Shown: positions 7,307 to 14,737 of the stretch, one piece after another
Layout: each line of letters begins with the position of its first letter
Position numbering within the stretch: position 1 is the stretch's first letter
Source: JBDIAR01 sp039812545
GTDB lineage: Bacteria; Actinomycetota; Actinomycetes; Actinomycetales; Dermatophilaceae
NCBI GenBank assembly: GCA_039812545.1
Contig: JBDIAR010000066.1
Coordinates: 1-16,919, forward strand
Direction of reading: 5' to 3'
DNA length: 16,919 bases
Program-made: the position numbers and the translations under genes
Notes under the pieces: generated by a model
The model's database searches: none
The model's input: only the letters and a program-made list of their open reading frames with translations
What the model was told of the DNA's origin: nothing

Positions 7307-7897
7307 ATGAACGAAACCCCGATCACCGTCGTCGGCAATCTGACCGCCGACCCACTCCAGTTGCGCACCAAGCTCACCGGCGCCCCGTTCACCAAGTTCC
7401 GGGTCGCCAAGAACAACCGTCGCCGTGATCACAACGGCCGGTTCGTCGACGTCTCCACCGACTTCTACGACGTCGTCGCGTTCAACGACCTCGGGATCAA
7501 CGTGCACCGCAGCGTCAAGAAGGGTCACCCGGTCGTCGTCCAGGGCAGGCTGACGATGTCGTACTGGACCGACTCCGAGGGACGCAACCACGTGAGCCCG
7601 CAGATCGAGGCGAGCAGCATCGGGCACGACCTCTCCCGCGGCTCGACGGAATTCGCCAAGGGCACGGTGCGCGCCGACCTGGACCGGATGAGCGATCCGG
7701 GAGTTCGTCAGGCGATCCACGGCGCGCCGGCCGACCCGTATGCCGACGTGCCGATCGACATCACCGGGCTCGTCGAACCCGACGACGAGGAGGCCTCGGG
7801 TCTCGACCAGGGCGGCGCCGGTGCGGTGGCCTCGGACATGGGGAGAGAGCCCGGGGGAGAGCCCGGGGGAGAGCGGGTCTTCCTCGCCGCCGGCTGA
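7307..7897 (+). CDS. single-stranded DNA-binding protein paralogue (SsbB-like, no acidic tip)
   Basis: 196 aa. The OB-fold of the SSB family covers about 1-110: TVVGNLTADPLQLR, FRVAKNNRRRDHNGRFVD, DFYDVVAFNDLGINVHRSVKKGHPV, then VQGRLTMSYWTDSEGRNH. The tail (about 115-196) is acidic but ends RVFLAAG, lacking the DDDIPF-like tip with which canonical SSB recruits repair and replication partners. This fits the second actinobacterial SSB class; from memory, Streptomyces SsbB acts in chromosome segregation at sporulation, and the Mycobacterium paralogue sits beside ettA. ATG 7307 is preceded by AAGGA at good spacing, and the SSB start motif follows directly, so upstream in-frame codons are rejected. 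A 12-bp tandem repeat near the end duplicates Glu-Pro-Gly-Gly. Confidence 0.9.
   Translation: MNETPITVVGNLTADPLQLRTKLTGAPFTKFRVAKNNRRRDHNGRFVDVSTDFYDVVAFNDLGINVHRSVKKGHPVVVQGRLTMSYWTDSEGRNHVSPQIEASSIGHDLSRGSTEFAKGTVRADLDRMSDPGVRQAIHGAPADPYADVPIDITGLVEPDDEEASGLDQGGAGAVASDMGREPGGEPGGERVFLAAG
7846..7877 (+). repeat. 12-bp tandem repeat in ssb tail
   Basis: AGAGCCCGGGGG occurs at 7846-7857 and 7858-7869, followed by a broken third copy AGAGCGGG. It stays in frame and gives EPGG-type repeats in the disordered C-terminus. Confidence 0.85.
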
Positions 7898-7932
7898 GAT
7901 CGGGCGGTTCGGTGGGACCCGCATCCGCCGGA

Positions 7933-7938
7933 TAACCT
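7933..7938 (+). promoter_or_regulatory. -10 box of ettA, leaderless
   Basis: TAACCT ends 8 nt before ATG 7946 with no Shine-Dalgarno sequence. ettA can therefore be transcribed separately from ssb, whose stop is 48 bp upstream. Confidence 0.6.
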
Positions 7939-7945
7939 ACGGGGC

Positions 7946-9628
7946 ATGGCCGAGTTCATCTACACCATGACCAAGGCGCGCAAGGCGGTGGGCGACAAGC
8001 TCATCCTCGACGACGTGACCATGGCGTTCTACCCGACCGCCAAGATCGGCGTCGTCGGTCCGAACGGCGCCGGGAAGTCGACGATCCTACGGATCATGGC
8101 CGGGCTCGACCGGCCCTCTAACGGCGAAGCCCGGCTCAGCCCCGGCTACAGCGTCGGGATCCTCCTGCAGGAGCCCCCGCTGGATGAGACCAAGACCGTC
8201 CTGGGCAATGTTCAAGACGGCGTGGCCGAGATCAAGGCCAAGGTGGATCGGTACAACGCGATCGCCGCCGAGATGGCCGACCCGGATGCGGACTACGACG
8301 CGCTGATGGACGAGATGGGCAAGCTGCAGGAGGCCATCGACCACGCCGACGCGTGGGACCTGGACAACCAGCTCGAACAGGCGATGGACGCGTTGCGCTG
8401 CCCGCCGCCGGACGCCGATGTCAGTGTGCTGTCCGGTGGCGAGCGACGTCGGGTTGCGCTGTGCAAGTTGCTGCTGCAGCGGCCCGACTTGTTGCTGTTG
8501 GACGAGCCGACGAACCATCTGGACGCCGAGTCTGTCCAGTGGCTCGAGCAGCACCTGGCGCAGTACCCCGGAGCCGTGCTGGCCGTCACCCACGACCGGT
8601 ACTTCCTCGACAACGTCGCCCAATGGATCGCCGAGGTCGACCGCGGCCGGTTGTACGGGTACGAGGGCAACTACTCGGCATACCTGGAGAAGAAGCAGGA
8701 GCGGCTCGTCGTCCAGGGCAAGAAGGACGCGAAGCTGGCCAAGCGTCTCAAGGACGAGTTGGAGTGGGTGCGCTCGAACGCCAAGGGGCGTCAGGCCAAG
8801 AGCAAGGCGCGACTGGCCCGCTACGAGGAGATGGCGGCTGAGGCCGAACGCACCCGCAAACTCGATTTCGAGGAGATCCAGATCCCGCCGGGTCCGCGCC
8901 TGGGCTCGACCGTCATCGAGGTCAAGAACCTGCGCAAGGGGTTCGGCGAGCGAGTCCTCATCGACGGGTTGTCGTTCACCCTGCCGCGCAACGGCATCGT
9001 GGGGGTCATCGGGCCCAACGGCGTCGGCAAGACCACGCTGTTCAAGACGATCGTGGGGCTCGAAGAGCCCGACGCCGGTTCGGTCAAGGTCGGCGAGACC
9101 GTCAAGATGTCGTATGTCGACCAGGGCCGATCCGGACTCGACCCGGCCAAGACCTTGTGGGAGGTGGTCTCCGACGGACTGGACCACATCCGCGTCGGCC
9201 AGGTCGAAATCCCTTCGCGCGCCTACGTGTCGCAGTTCGGGTTCAAGGGGCCGGACCAGCAGAAGCCCGCGGGGGTGCTCTCCGGCGGGGAGCGCAACCG
9301 ACTCAATCTCGCGCTCACCCTCAAACAGGGCGGCAACCTGCTCCTGCTCGACGAACCGACCAACGACCTGGACGTCGAAACCCTCGGGTCCCTGGAGAAC
9401 GCCCTCCTGGAGTTCCCCGGGTGTGCGGTGGTCATCAGCCACGACCGGTGGTTCCTCGACCGGGTGGCCACGCACATCCTGGCCTACGAGGGCGATGAGG
9501 ATGACCCGGCCAAGTGGTACTGGTTCGAGGGCAACTACGCGGCATACGAGGAGAACAAGGTCAGCCGGCTGGGTGAAGAGGCCGCCCGCCCGCACCGGGT
9601 GACGTACCGCAAACTGACCCGCGACTGA
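7946..9628 (+). CDS. ettA: energy-dependent translational throttle protein EttA (ABC-F)
   Basis: 560 aa, the usual EttA length. Two ABC domains have no membrane part. Domain 1 has Walker A GPNGAGKS (38-45), signature LSGGE (162-166), Walker B LLLLDE (182-187, E187 catalytic), and the arm insertion about 95-140 that marks EttA. The linker about 240-310 is the charged, helical P-site tRNA interaction motif (KKQERL, KRLKDELEWVRS). Domain 2 has Walker A GPNGVGKT (356-363), LSGGE (445-449) and Walker B LLLLDE (465-470). EttA binds the ribosomal E site and restrains the first peptide bond when the ADP/ATP ratio is high. It follows the ssb paralogue by 48 bp, an association also seen in Mycobacterium. 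Two GCATAC copies encode Ala-Tyr (8678, 9542). Confidence 0.95.
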   Translation: MAEFIYTMTKARKAVGDKLILDDVTMAFYPTAKIGVVGPNGAGKSTILRIMAGLDRPSNGEARLSPGYSVGILLQEPPLDETKTVLGNVQDGVAEIKAKVDRYNAIAAEMADPDADYDALMDEMGKLQEAIDHADAWDLDNQLEQAMDALRCPPPDADVSVLSGGERRRVALCKLLLQRPDLLLLDEPTNHLDAESVQWLEQHLAQYPGAVLAVTHDRYFLDNVAQWIAEVDRGRLYGYEGNYSAYLEKKQERLVVQGKKDAKLAKRLKDELEWVRSNAKGRQAKSKARLARYEEMAAEAERTRKLDFEEIQIPPGPRLGSTVIEVKNLRKGFGERVLIDGLSFTLPRNGIVGVIGPNGVGKTTLFKTIVGLEEPDAGSVKVGETVKMSYVDQGRSGLDPAKTLWEVVSDGLDHIRVGQVEIPSRAYVSQFGFKGPDQQKPAGVLSGGERNRLNLALTLKQGGNLLLLDEPTNDLDVETLGSLENALLEFPGCAVVISHDRWFLDRVATHILAYEGDEDDPAKWYWFEGNYAAYEENKVSRLGEEAARPHRVTYRKLTRD

Positions 9629-9682
9629 GTGGCGCAGCCCCGCAGGCCCGTCCGGGAGAAAGGCCCTGTCGGTGGGAGAGGT

Positions 9683-9688
9683 TAGGGT
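9683..9688 (+). promoter_or_regulatory. -10 box of ABC exporter operon, leaderless
   Basis: TAGGGT ends 7 nt before ATG 9695. The same hexamer serves orn on the other strand. Confidence 0.6.
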
Positions 9689-9694
9689 CTCCTC

Positions 9695-10660
9695 ATGCCG
9701 ATCATCGAAGCGCACGACCTGCGCAAGACCTATCGCTCGCGCACCGGCGAGATTCGAGCTCTGGACGGGCTCAGCCTGGAGGTCCGCGAGGGCACGGTCA
9801 CCGGCTTGTTGGGCCCGAACGGGGCCGGCAAGACCACGGCGGTCAAGGTCCTCACGACCCTGATCCGGCCGGATTCCGGCACGGCGCGAGTGGCCGGCCT
9901 GGACGTGGTCGCGCAGGCCCGGGAGGTCAAACGCCTCATCGGGTCCAGCGGTCAGTACGCCGCCGTCGACGAGAATCTCACCGGCCTGGAGAACCTCGAA
10001 ATGGTCGGTCGGCTCTATCACCTGGGAACCCGGCGGGCCCGTCAGCGAGCCGGTGAACTCATCGAGATGTTCGATCTCGCCGAGGCCGGCGACCGGCCGG
10101 TGAAGGGCTTCTCCGGCGGTATGCGTCGGCGCATCGACCTCGCCGGCGCGCTGGTCATCGACCCCAAGGTGCTCTTCCTCGACGAGCCGACCACGGGCCT
10201 GGACCCGCGCAGCCGGATCGCGCTGTGGGGCGTCATCAAGGGTCTCGTCGCCGGCGGCACCACGGTGCTCTTGACGACTCAGTACCTGGAAGAGGCCGAT
10301 CATCTCACCGACACGATCTACGTCATCGACCAGGGCCGGGTCATCGCGGACGGCACCTCCGATGAGTTGAAGAGCCAGATCGGTGGTCATCGCATCGTCA
10401 TCGCCCTCGTGGATGCCACCGACAGCGACGCGGCCTTCGAGGTCCTGGCCCGGCACGGAAACGGCCCGGTGACCGTGGGCGACTCCGGCCGCGACCTCGA
10501 CGTGCCGGTCCAGAGCGGCCCGGCGACGTTGCAGGCCGTACTCGGCGAACTCGACCGAGCCGGCATACGGCTGCACGACGCCGGCATGCGCCGACCCACG
10601 CTCGACGACGTATTCCTCACCCTGACCGGGCATCACGCCGACGAGGAGGTCGCCTCATGA
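9695..10660 (+). CDS. ABC exporter ATP-binding protein, DrrA family
   Basis: 321 aa. Walker A GPNGAGKT (40-47), Q-loop Q87 in SSGQYAAVDENLTG, signature FSGGMRRR (139-146), Walker B VLFLDE (159-164) and D-loop TTGLD follow in order. The switch position reads TTQYLEEAD, with Gln196 in place of the usual His, a variant common in DrrA-type ATPases. The C-terminal 100 residues carry the DrrA-type extension ending PTLDDVFLTLTG, which is typical of daunorubicin-resistance-like exporters. It powers the membrane partner encoded next; ATG 10657 of the permease overlaps this stop as ATGA. The substrate cannot be read from sequence: antibiotic, lipid or other hydrophobic molecules are all possible. No regulator is adjacent. 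Confidence 0.92.
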   Translation: MPIIEAHDLRKTYRSRTGEIRALDGLSLEVREGTVTGLLGPNGAGKTTAVKVLTTLIRPDSGTARVAGLDVVAQAREVKRLIGSSGQYAAVDENLTGLENLEMVGRLYHLGTRRARQRAGELIEMFDLAEAGDRPVKGFSGGMRRRIDLAGALVIDPKVLFLDEPTTGLDPRSRIALWGVIKGLVAGGTTVLLTTQYLEEADHLTDTIYVIDQGRVIADGTSDELKSQIGGHRIVIALVDATDSDAAFEVLARHGNGPVTVGDSGRDLDVPVQSGPATLQAVLGELDRAGIRLHDAGMRRPTLDDVFLTLTGHHADEEVAS

Positions 10661-11469
10661 CGCCGACCAGCGCACCGCTGGGGTCGCTGATCGCGGACGG
10701 GTGGACCGTGACGTGGCGCAACCTGCACAAGTTCAAGCGCAGCCCCGACTACGTCGTGTTCGCCGTCCTGCAGCCGATCATGTTCGTGCTGCTGTTCAGC
10801 CAGGTCTATGGCGGCTCGATCAGGGTCGAGGGCGTCGACTACACCGACTATCTGATGGCGGGCATCTTCGGACAGACGGTTCTGTTCGGTGCGACCTTCT
10901 CCGGGTACGGGATGGCCCAAGACCTCAAGGACGGGATCATCGACAGGTTCCGGACCCTGCCGATGCACCCCGCCGCCGTCCTCATCGGGCGGACGGCCGC
11001 GGACCTCGCGCTCAACACCATCTCGATGACGATCATGATCCTGACCGGTTTCGCCGTCGGCTGGCGGTTCCACGGTTCGGTCTGGTCCTTCCTCGGCGGC
11101 GTCGGGCTGTTGCTGTTGTTCAGTTATGCGTTCAGCTGGGTGCTCGCCCTGCTGGGGATGGTCGTGCGCACGCCGGAGGTCATCAACAACGCCTCCTTCA
11201 TGATCTTGTTTCCCCTCACCTTCATCTCCAATGCCTTTGTCCAGGCACAGAATCTGCCCGGCCCTCTCCAGGCGTTCGCGAACTGGAACCCGGTGTCGGC
11301 CCTCGTCCAGGCGGCTCGGTCGCTGTTCGGCAACCTCGGGAATGTCCCGATCCCGGACGCGTTCCCGATGCGTCACCCCGTCGCCACCGTGCTCATCGGG
11401 TCCCTCGCGATGCTGGCGGTGTTCGTGCCGCTTGCCGTCGTCCGGTACACCCGTACCTCGCGCCGCTGA
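10657..11469 (+). CDS. ABC-2 type exporter permease, DrrB family
   Basis: 270 aa. The soluble N-terminus (TWRNLHKFKRSPDYVVF, the elbow-helix region of ABC-2 permeases) is followed by about six membrane segments starting near residues 28, 63, 110, 146, 180 and 245. NPVSALVQAARSLFGN near residue 210 is the conserved ABC-2 loop. GAGGAGGT at 10643-10650 inside the ATPase gene is its ribosome site, and the starts and stops overlap (ATGA), so ATPase and permease are made together. The stop codon TGA is also the first base triplet of an 8-bp tandem repeat. It forms the membrane channel of a drug or lipid exporter. Confidence 0.92.
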   Translation: MTPTSAPLGSLIADGWTVTWRNLHKFKRSPDYVVFAVLQPIMFVLLFSQVYGGSIRVEGVDYTDYLMAGIFGQTVLFGATFSGYGMAQDLKDGIIDRFRTLPMHPAAVLIGRTAADLALNTISMTIMILTGFAVGWRFHGSVWSFLGGVGLLLLFSYAFSWVLALLGMVVRTPEVINNASFMILFPLTFISNAFVQAQNLPGPLQAFANWNPVSALVQAARSLFGNLGNVPIPDAFPMRHPVATVLIGSLAMLAVFVPLAVVRYTRTSRR

Positions 11470-11506
11470 CGCACTGACGCACTGACGCACTGACGCACTG
11501 GCGCAC
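11467..11506 (+). repeat. 8-bp tandem repeat TGACGCAC, five copies
   Basis: Four exact copies (11467-11474, 11475-11482, 11483-11490, 11491-11498) are followed by a fifth, TGGCGCAC. The first TGA is the permease stop. Because the period is 8, the TGA triplets fall in all three forward frames. The array lies between the convergent permease and DinB genes. Confidence 0.95.
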
Positions 11507-11553
11507 GATCGCGCGTGAGGCACGTCGGCCCTGGGGCGCAATCCTCCCGCGGG

Positions 11554-12117
11554 TCAGGGTTGCTGCTCCGTCGGGGGCTCCCAGGTGATGCCGGCCAGCG
11601 ATTCGGTGGTGGCGCCGTCGAGTTGCTCGCGGATGATGTCCGCGTGCCCGGCGTGATGCGCGACCTCCGCAAGCAGATGTGCCACACCCCAGCGGACCGA
11701 GATCTGGCTCGCGTCCAGACCGAACCAGGGCTGCGGCGGGTAGTACATCGGCTTGCCGAAGTCGTGGGTACGCAGGACCGCGAAGAGCGAGTCGATGGCT
11801 TCGTCGTATGCCGTCAGCGCGCCCTCCAGGGTTTCGTCGGGTCCCAGCGCGAAGGAGTCGGTCCATTCCTGGATGCGGGCGTCGAAGTCCTCGTCCTCGG
11901 CGCACCTGTTCGGCGCCGCCGCCAGCCGCGCGGCCCACATCCGTACGCCGAAGGTGACGTGCTTGAGGATGCCGCCGAGCGATAGTGCGCTTCGCGTGGT
12001 GCGCTCGCGGACCTGCTGCTCGGTCAGGCCGGAGACGGTGGCTCGAAGGCCTCGGAGTTCGTCGTCGAGGGTGCCGAGATAGGTGTCGAGTTCGTCGGTG
12101 ACGCCGGGAAGGAACAT
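11554..12117 (-). CDS. DinB-family protein (DUF664), putative thiol-dependent transferase
   Basis: 187 aa from ATG 12117 (191 aa from ATG 12129). It is a four-helix bundle protein of the DinB/DUF664 group. The predicted metal ligands are H57 in LKHVTFG and the cluster VAHHAGHADIIREQLDG (H158/H159, H162; numbering from 12129). In actinomycetes several such proteins are mycothiol-dependent S-transferases or isomerases, but substrates are mostly unknown. I prefer ATG 12117 because GGAG lies 6 nt upstream of it inside the longer reading, while 12129 has no ribosome site. The gene is divergent from a WYL regulator with 157 bp between the starts, a common pairing that suggests control by it. Confidence 0.88.
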   Translation of the reverse strand: MFLPGVTDELDTYLGTLDDELRGLRATVSGLTEQQVRERTTRSALSLGGILKHVTFGVRMWAARLAAAPNRCAEDEDFDARIQEWTDSFALGPDETLEGALTAYDEAIDSLFAVLRTHDFGKPMYYPPQPWFGLDASQISVRWGVAHLLAEVAHHAGHADIIREQLDGATTESLAGITWEPPTEQQP

Positions 12118-12179
12118 GTCGCTCTCCATCGTTTCGTGGGTTGGCTCGGTGTTGTGGTTCGTGGTGCTGTGCGTTGTTC

Positions 12180-12226
12180 GGTCCGTCCGATTGGTCCGTC
12201 CGATCGGGCGGACAGGACGACTGTCC
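12180..12226. promoter_or_regulatory. operator-like repeats between dinB-like and WYL genes
   Basis: Three overlapping structures are visible. GGTCCGTCCGAT is repeated directly at 12180-12191 and 12193-12204 (13-bp phase). A 20-bp near-palindrome centred on GATC covers 12194-12213 (two symmetric mismatches). GGACAG-GACGA-CTGTCC is an inverted repeat at 12210-12226. They lie midway between the two divergent starts, where a local regulator would bind. Confidence 0.5.
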
Positions 12227-12262
12227 CAGGCGAATAGGAACGTTACGGTCCGCTAGGTGCGG

Positions 12263-12268
12263 CATACT
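12263..12268 (+). promoter_or_regulatory. -10 box of WYL gene, leaderless, inside a GGCATAC word
   Basis: CATACT ends 7 nt before ATG 12275 and is part of GGCATACT. No ribosome site is present. Confidence 0.5.
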
Positions 12269-12274
12269 CGACAT

Positions 12275-13321
12275 ATGACATCGGCGGCGGATTCGACGGC
12301 GCGGGTGCTGCGACTGCTGGGCCTGTTGCAGTCCCGGCCGGTGTGGACGGGTACCGAACTCGCCGCGCGACTGGAGGTCACGACGCGCTGCGTGCGCCGC
12401 GATGTGGAGCGGCTGCGCGATCTCGGCTACGCCGTGCAAGCCGCCCGCGGCGCCGGCGGCGGGTACCACCTGAGTTCCGGCAAGCCGGTGCCCCCGCTGT
12501 TACTCGACGACGACGAGGCGGTTGCGGTAGCCGTATGCCTGATCACCGGCGCAGGCGCGACCTCCTCGACGTTGGACGACGCGGCCATGCGCGCGTTGCT
12601 CAAGCTCGATCAGTCGCTTCCCGAACCGTTGCGGGCGCGCGTGCGGGCCATCCAGGAGGCGACGGTGGCGCTGGATCGAGGCGACACCGGCATCGACCCG
12701 GCCCGATTGCGGGTCTTGACGACGGCGGCCGCCCATCGGCAGATCGTCCGCTTCGAGTACCGCACCCCAACCGGGGTTCGCTCGCAGCGTCGCGTGGAGC
12801 CGTACCGGCTGGTCTCCGCCGGACAGCGCTGGTATCTGTTGGCGTTCGACCTGGACCGTGACGATTGGCGAACCTTTCGGGTGGATCGGATCGCCCTGGC
12901 GGCCGACGCAGCCGAGTCGTCGTCCCAGGTCGACGGGCTTCCCGGAGCGGTCGAGGTGTCGACCTTCCGATTCCGGCCGAGGCCGATGCCCGATCCGCAG
13001 GCATATCTGCGAGAAGCCTTCACCCGCGGCGGGTTCGCCCACACCATGCGGGTGTTGGTCAATCGGCCGGCCGGCGAACTACGCGATCGATTCCCGCCGC
13101 AACGAGCCGCCGTGCAGGCGGCTGACGCGCCGGCGGACGCCGACGGATCTGGTCCCTGGAGCGAACTGGTGGTCGGCGTCGATGACCTCGATCTCGGGGC
13201 CCGATACCTGACCACGTTGAACGCGGAACTCAGGATCCTCGAACCTCCAGAACTCGTCGACGCCCTCCGCCGCCTCGCCGCCAGTCTGAGCCGAGCCACG
13301 TTGGTCACTCGCGACGCGTGA
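12275..13321 (+). CDS. WYL-domain transcriptional regulator (HTH-WYL-WCX)
   Basis: 348 aa. The N-terminal winged helix (about 5-60) reads RVLRLLGLLQSRPVWTG, then ELAARLEVTTRCVRRDVERL with the recognition helix near residues 34-47. The WYL domain follows at about 145-215: RFEYRTPTG, RVEPYRLV, QRWYLLAFD with W186-Y187-L188, then TFRVDRI. The WCX C-terminal extension runs to the end. WYL domains sense nucleic acid or small ligands; ligand unknown. ATG 12275 is preferred to an in-frame GTG at 12257 because the -10 box lies between them. It is divergent from the dinB-like gene and probably controls both through the repeats at 12180-12226 (inference). The GTATGC copy at 12533 gives the rare codon GTA and a Cys. 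Confidence 0.92.
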   Translation: MTSAADSTARVLRLLGLLQSRPVWTGTELAARLEVTTRCVRRDVERLRDLGYAVQAARGAGGGYHLSSGKPVPPLLLDDDEAVAVAVCLITGAGATSSTLDDAAMRALLKLDQSLPEPLRARVRAIQEATVALDRGDTGIDPARLRVLTTAAAHRQIVRFEYRTPTGVRSQRRVEPYRLVSAGQRWYLLAFDLDRDDWRTFRVDRIALAADAAESSSQVDGLPGAVEVSTFRFRPRPMPDPQAYLREAFTRGGFAHTMRVLVNRPAGELRDRFPPQRAAVQAADAPADADGSGPWSELVVGVDDLDLGARYLTTLNAELRILEPPELVDALRRLAASLSRATLVTRDA

Positions 13322-13570
13322 GACTCGGTCGTCGGCCAGCCCCCGCAACCGGGGATACCGCGCGCGGCTCGGTCCCGGTCGCCTCAGCCAGCCACGCCGT
13401 CGGGTTCGGCGAGGCTGAGCGGGCTGTCTGGCATACCGACAGAATATCGCAACTCTGATCGACGCGCGAGCTCGCGGTGAGCGAATCCTTAAGTACCCCA
13501 ACGGAACCCGACGGACAGAAATCCCCAGCAAGTTCCTATCACGACCCACCGACACGCCCACCGACACCCC
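13322..13570. other. intergenic region between convergent WYL and tesB genes
   Basis: 249 bp, no gene seen. It contains one GGCATAC (13430-13436), a locally AT-richer stretch (about 13437-13540), a 12-bp palindrome CGCGAGCTCGCG (13465-13476), and an 11-bp direct repeat CCCACCGACAC (13545-13555, 13557-13567) just past the tesB stop. CTCAGCC and GGCTGAG near 13385-13418 could form a weak stem. No convincing terminator. Confidence 0.5.
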
Positions 13571-14521
13571 TCAGTCGGCGACCCGCAGCATCCCTTCCTG
13601 GGCGATCGAGGCCACCAGGTCGCCGTCGGTGGAGAACACCCGTGAGATACCCAAGCCGCGGCCACCGACCGCCGACGGCGTCATCTGGGCGAACAGCATC
13701 CACTCGTCGGCGCGGACCGGCCGGTGGAACCACATCGCATGATCCAGACTCGCCGCCGCCCGCAGTCGCGGGTGAGTCCACGAGAGCCCATGGCGGCGCA
13801 GCACGGGTTCGAGCATGACGTAGTCCGAGGCATACGTGAGGAACGCCGCGTGCAGCAGCGGGTCGTCGGGCAGTGGCGCCCACGCCTTGACCCAGACCTT
13901 CTGCCGGTTCGCGTGCTGCCGCCCCGGATGTAGGTGGATCGGGCCCTCGACCGTGCGCACGTCGAACGCCCGGCTCTGCACGAAGAACTCGGCGGGCGTC
14001 CCCCGGACCTCGGCCATCGAATCGGCGAAGGTCGGGATCGTCTCCGGGTCGGGCGCGGACGGCATCGGGTCCTGGTGGTCCAGTCCGCCCGCGGGTTCTT
14101 GGAAGGACGCGGTCATCGTCAGCAGCACCTCGCCGCCCTGCATGGCGTGCGTGCGACGGGTCGAGAAGGACCGCCCGTCGCGCATCAGCTCGACGCTGAA
14201 CCGGATCGGCTGGGTGTCGTCGCCCGGCCGGACGAAATACGCGTGCAGACTGTGCACCGGCCGCGTCGGTCCGCCCGCCAAGGCTTGTTCGACCGTGCGT
14301 CCGGCCGCCATCAGCGCCTGGGCGAGGACCTGCCCGCCGAACACCCGTCCGTGCGGCTGGCGTTGGCTGTCGCCTTCGAAGATGTATGCCGTCTGCCGCC
14401 CCGGGTCGAACTGCTCGGGTGTCAGTTCGCCCTGGAAGTTGACCTCGGCGGAGCCGAGGTATCGGACGTTGAGGAGGTCCACCAGTTCGGCGGTGAGCCG
14501 GGCGCCTGCGTTGTCGTTCAC
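13571..14521 (-). CDS. tesB: acyl-CoA thioesterase II (TesB type, double hot-dog)
   Basis: 316 aa, close to the family norm. It hydrolyses acyl-CoA to free acid and CoA in the cytoplasm. Two hot-dog halves are visible. The first has HGRVFGGQVLAQALMAAGRTV (positions 57-77, broken after FGGQ by the helix) and VHSLHAYFVRPGD (89-101). The second has TYASDYVMLEPV with D233, SLDHAMWFHRP with S258 and D260-H261, and Q308 in SIAQEGMLR. By spacing, D233, S258 and Q308 match the catalytic Asp, Thr and Gln of E. coli TesB. The start is GTG 14521: a TACGTT -10 box ends 7 nt upstream (leaderless), and the upstream open frame has no family similarity. It is divergent from a second, unrelated-class thioesterase gene. 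Confidence 0.92.
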   Translation of the reverse strand: MNDNAGARLTAELVDLLNVRYLGSAEVNFQGELTPEQFDPGRQTAYIFEGDSQRQPHGRVFGGQVLAQALMAAGRTVEQALAGGPTRPVHSLHAYFVRPGDDTQPIRFSVELMRDGRSFSTRRTHAMQGGEVLLTMTASFQEPAGGLDHQDPMPSAPDPETIPTFADSMAEVRGTPAEFFVQSRAFDVRTVEGPIHLHPGRQHANRQKVWVKAWAPLPDDPLLHAAFLTYASDYVMLEPVLRRHGLSWTHPRLRAAASLDHAMWFHRPVRADEWMLFAQMTPSAVGGRGLGISRVFSTDGDLVASIAQEGMLRVAD

Positions 14522-14527
14522 CCTCCG

Positions 14528-14533
14528 AACGTA
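14528..14533 (-). promoter_or_regulatory. -10 box of tesB, leaderless
   Basis: TACGTT on the minus strand ends 7 nt before GTG 14521. Confidence 0.6.
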
Positions 14534-14546
14534 CTCCGCGCCGGGG

Positions 14547-14606
14547 ACCCGAGCCGCGCCCGGCCGCACCCGAGCCGCGCCCGGCCACGGTCCGGGCACG
14601 GTCCGG
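14547..14606. repeat. short direct repeats upstream of tesB
   Basis: ACCCGAGCCGCGCCCGGCC occurs at 14547-14565 and 14568-14586 (21-bp phase). It is followed at once by ACGGTCCGG at 14587-14595 and 14598-14606 (11-bp phase). The periods equal about two and one helical turns. All lie in the tesB/4HBT divergent promoter region. Confidence 0.8.
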
Positions 14607-14725
14607 AGAGGGTCCGTCCGGTCGCTTCTTGGTGTCGGGCGGTCTTGGCCGGCCCGCCGACCGCATGTGACCCGATCCACGCCGATGGGCCGCCGCGAGG
14701 GGATGGCGCGAGGCGCCCGGGCTGA

Positions 14726-14731
14726 CATGAT
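14726..14731 (+). promoter_or_regulatory. -10 box of 4HBT thioesterase gene, leaderless
   Basis: CATGAT ends 7 nt before ATG 14738. GGGA just before the ATG is too close to act as a ribosome site. Confidence 0.45.
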
Positions 14732-14737
14732 GGGACC

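Noticed and set aside
8087..10636. 849-codon open frame on the minus strand opposite ettA and the ABC ATPase
   Set aside because: It is the antisense shadow of two well-identified genes; long spurious frames are normal at this GC content.
11467..11506. Tandem array as a CRISPR
   Set aside because: The 8-bp units are contiguous with no spacers and no cas genes are nearby.
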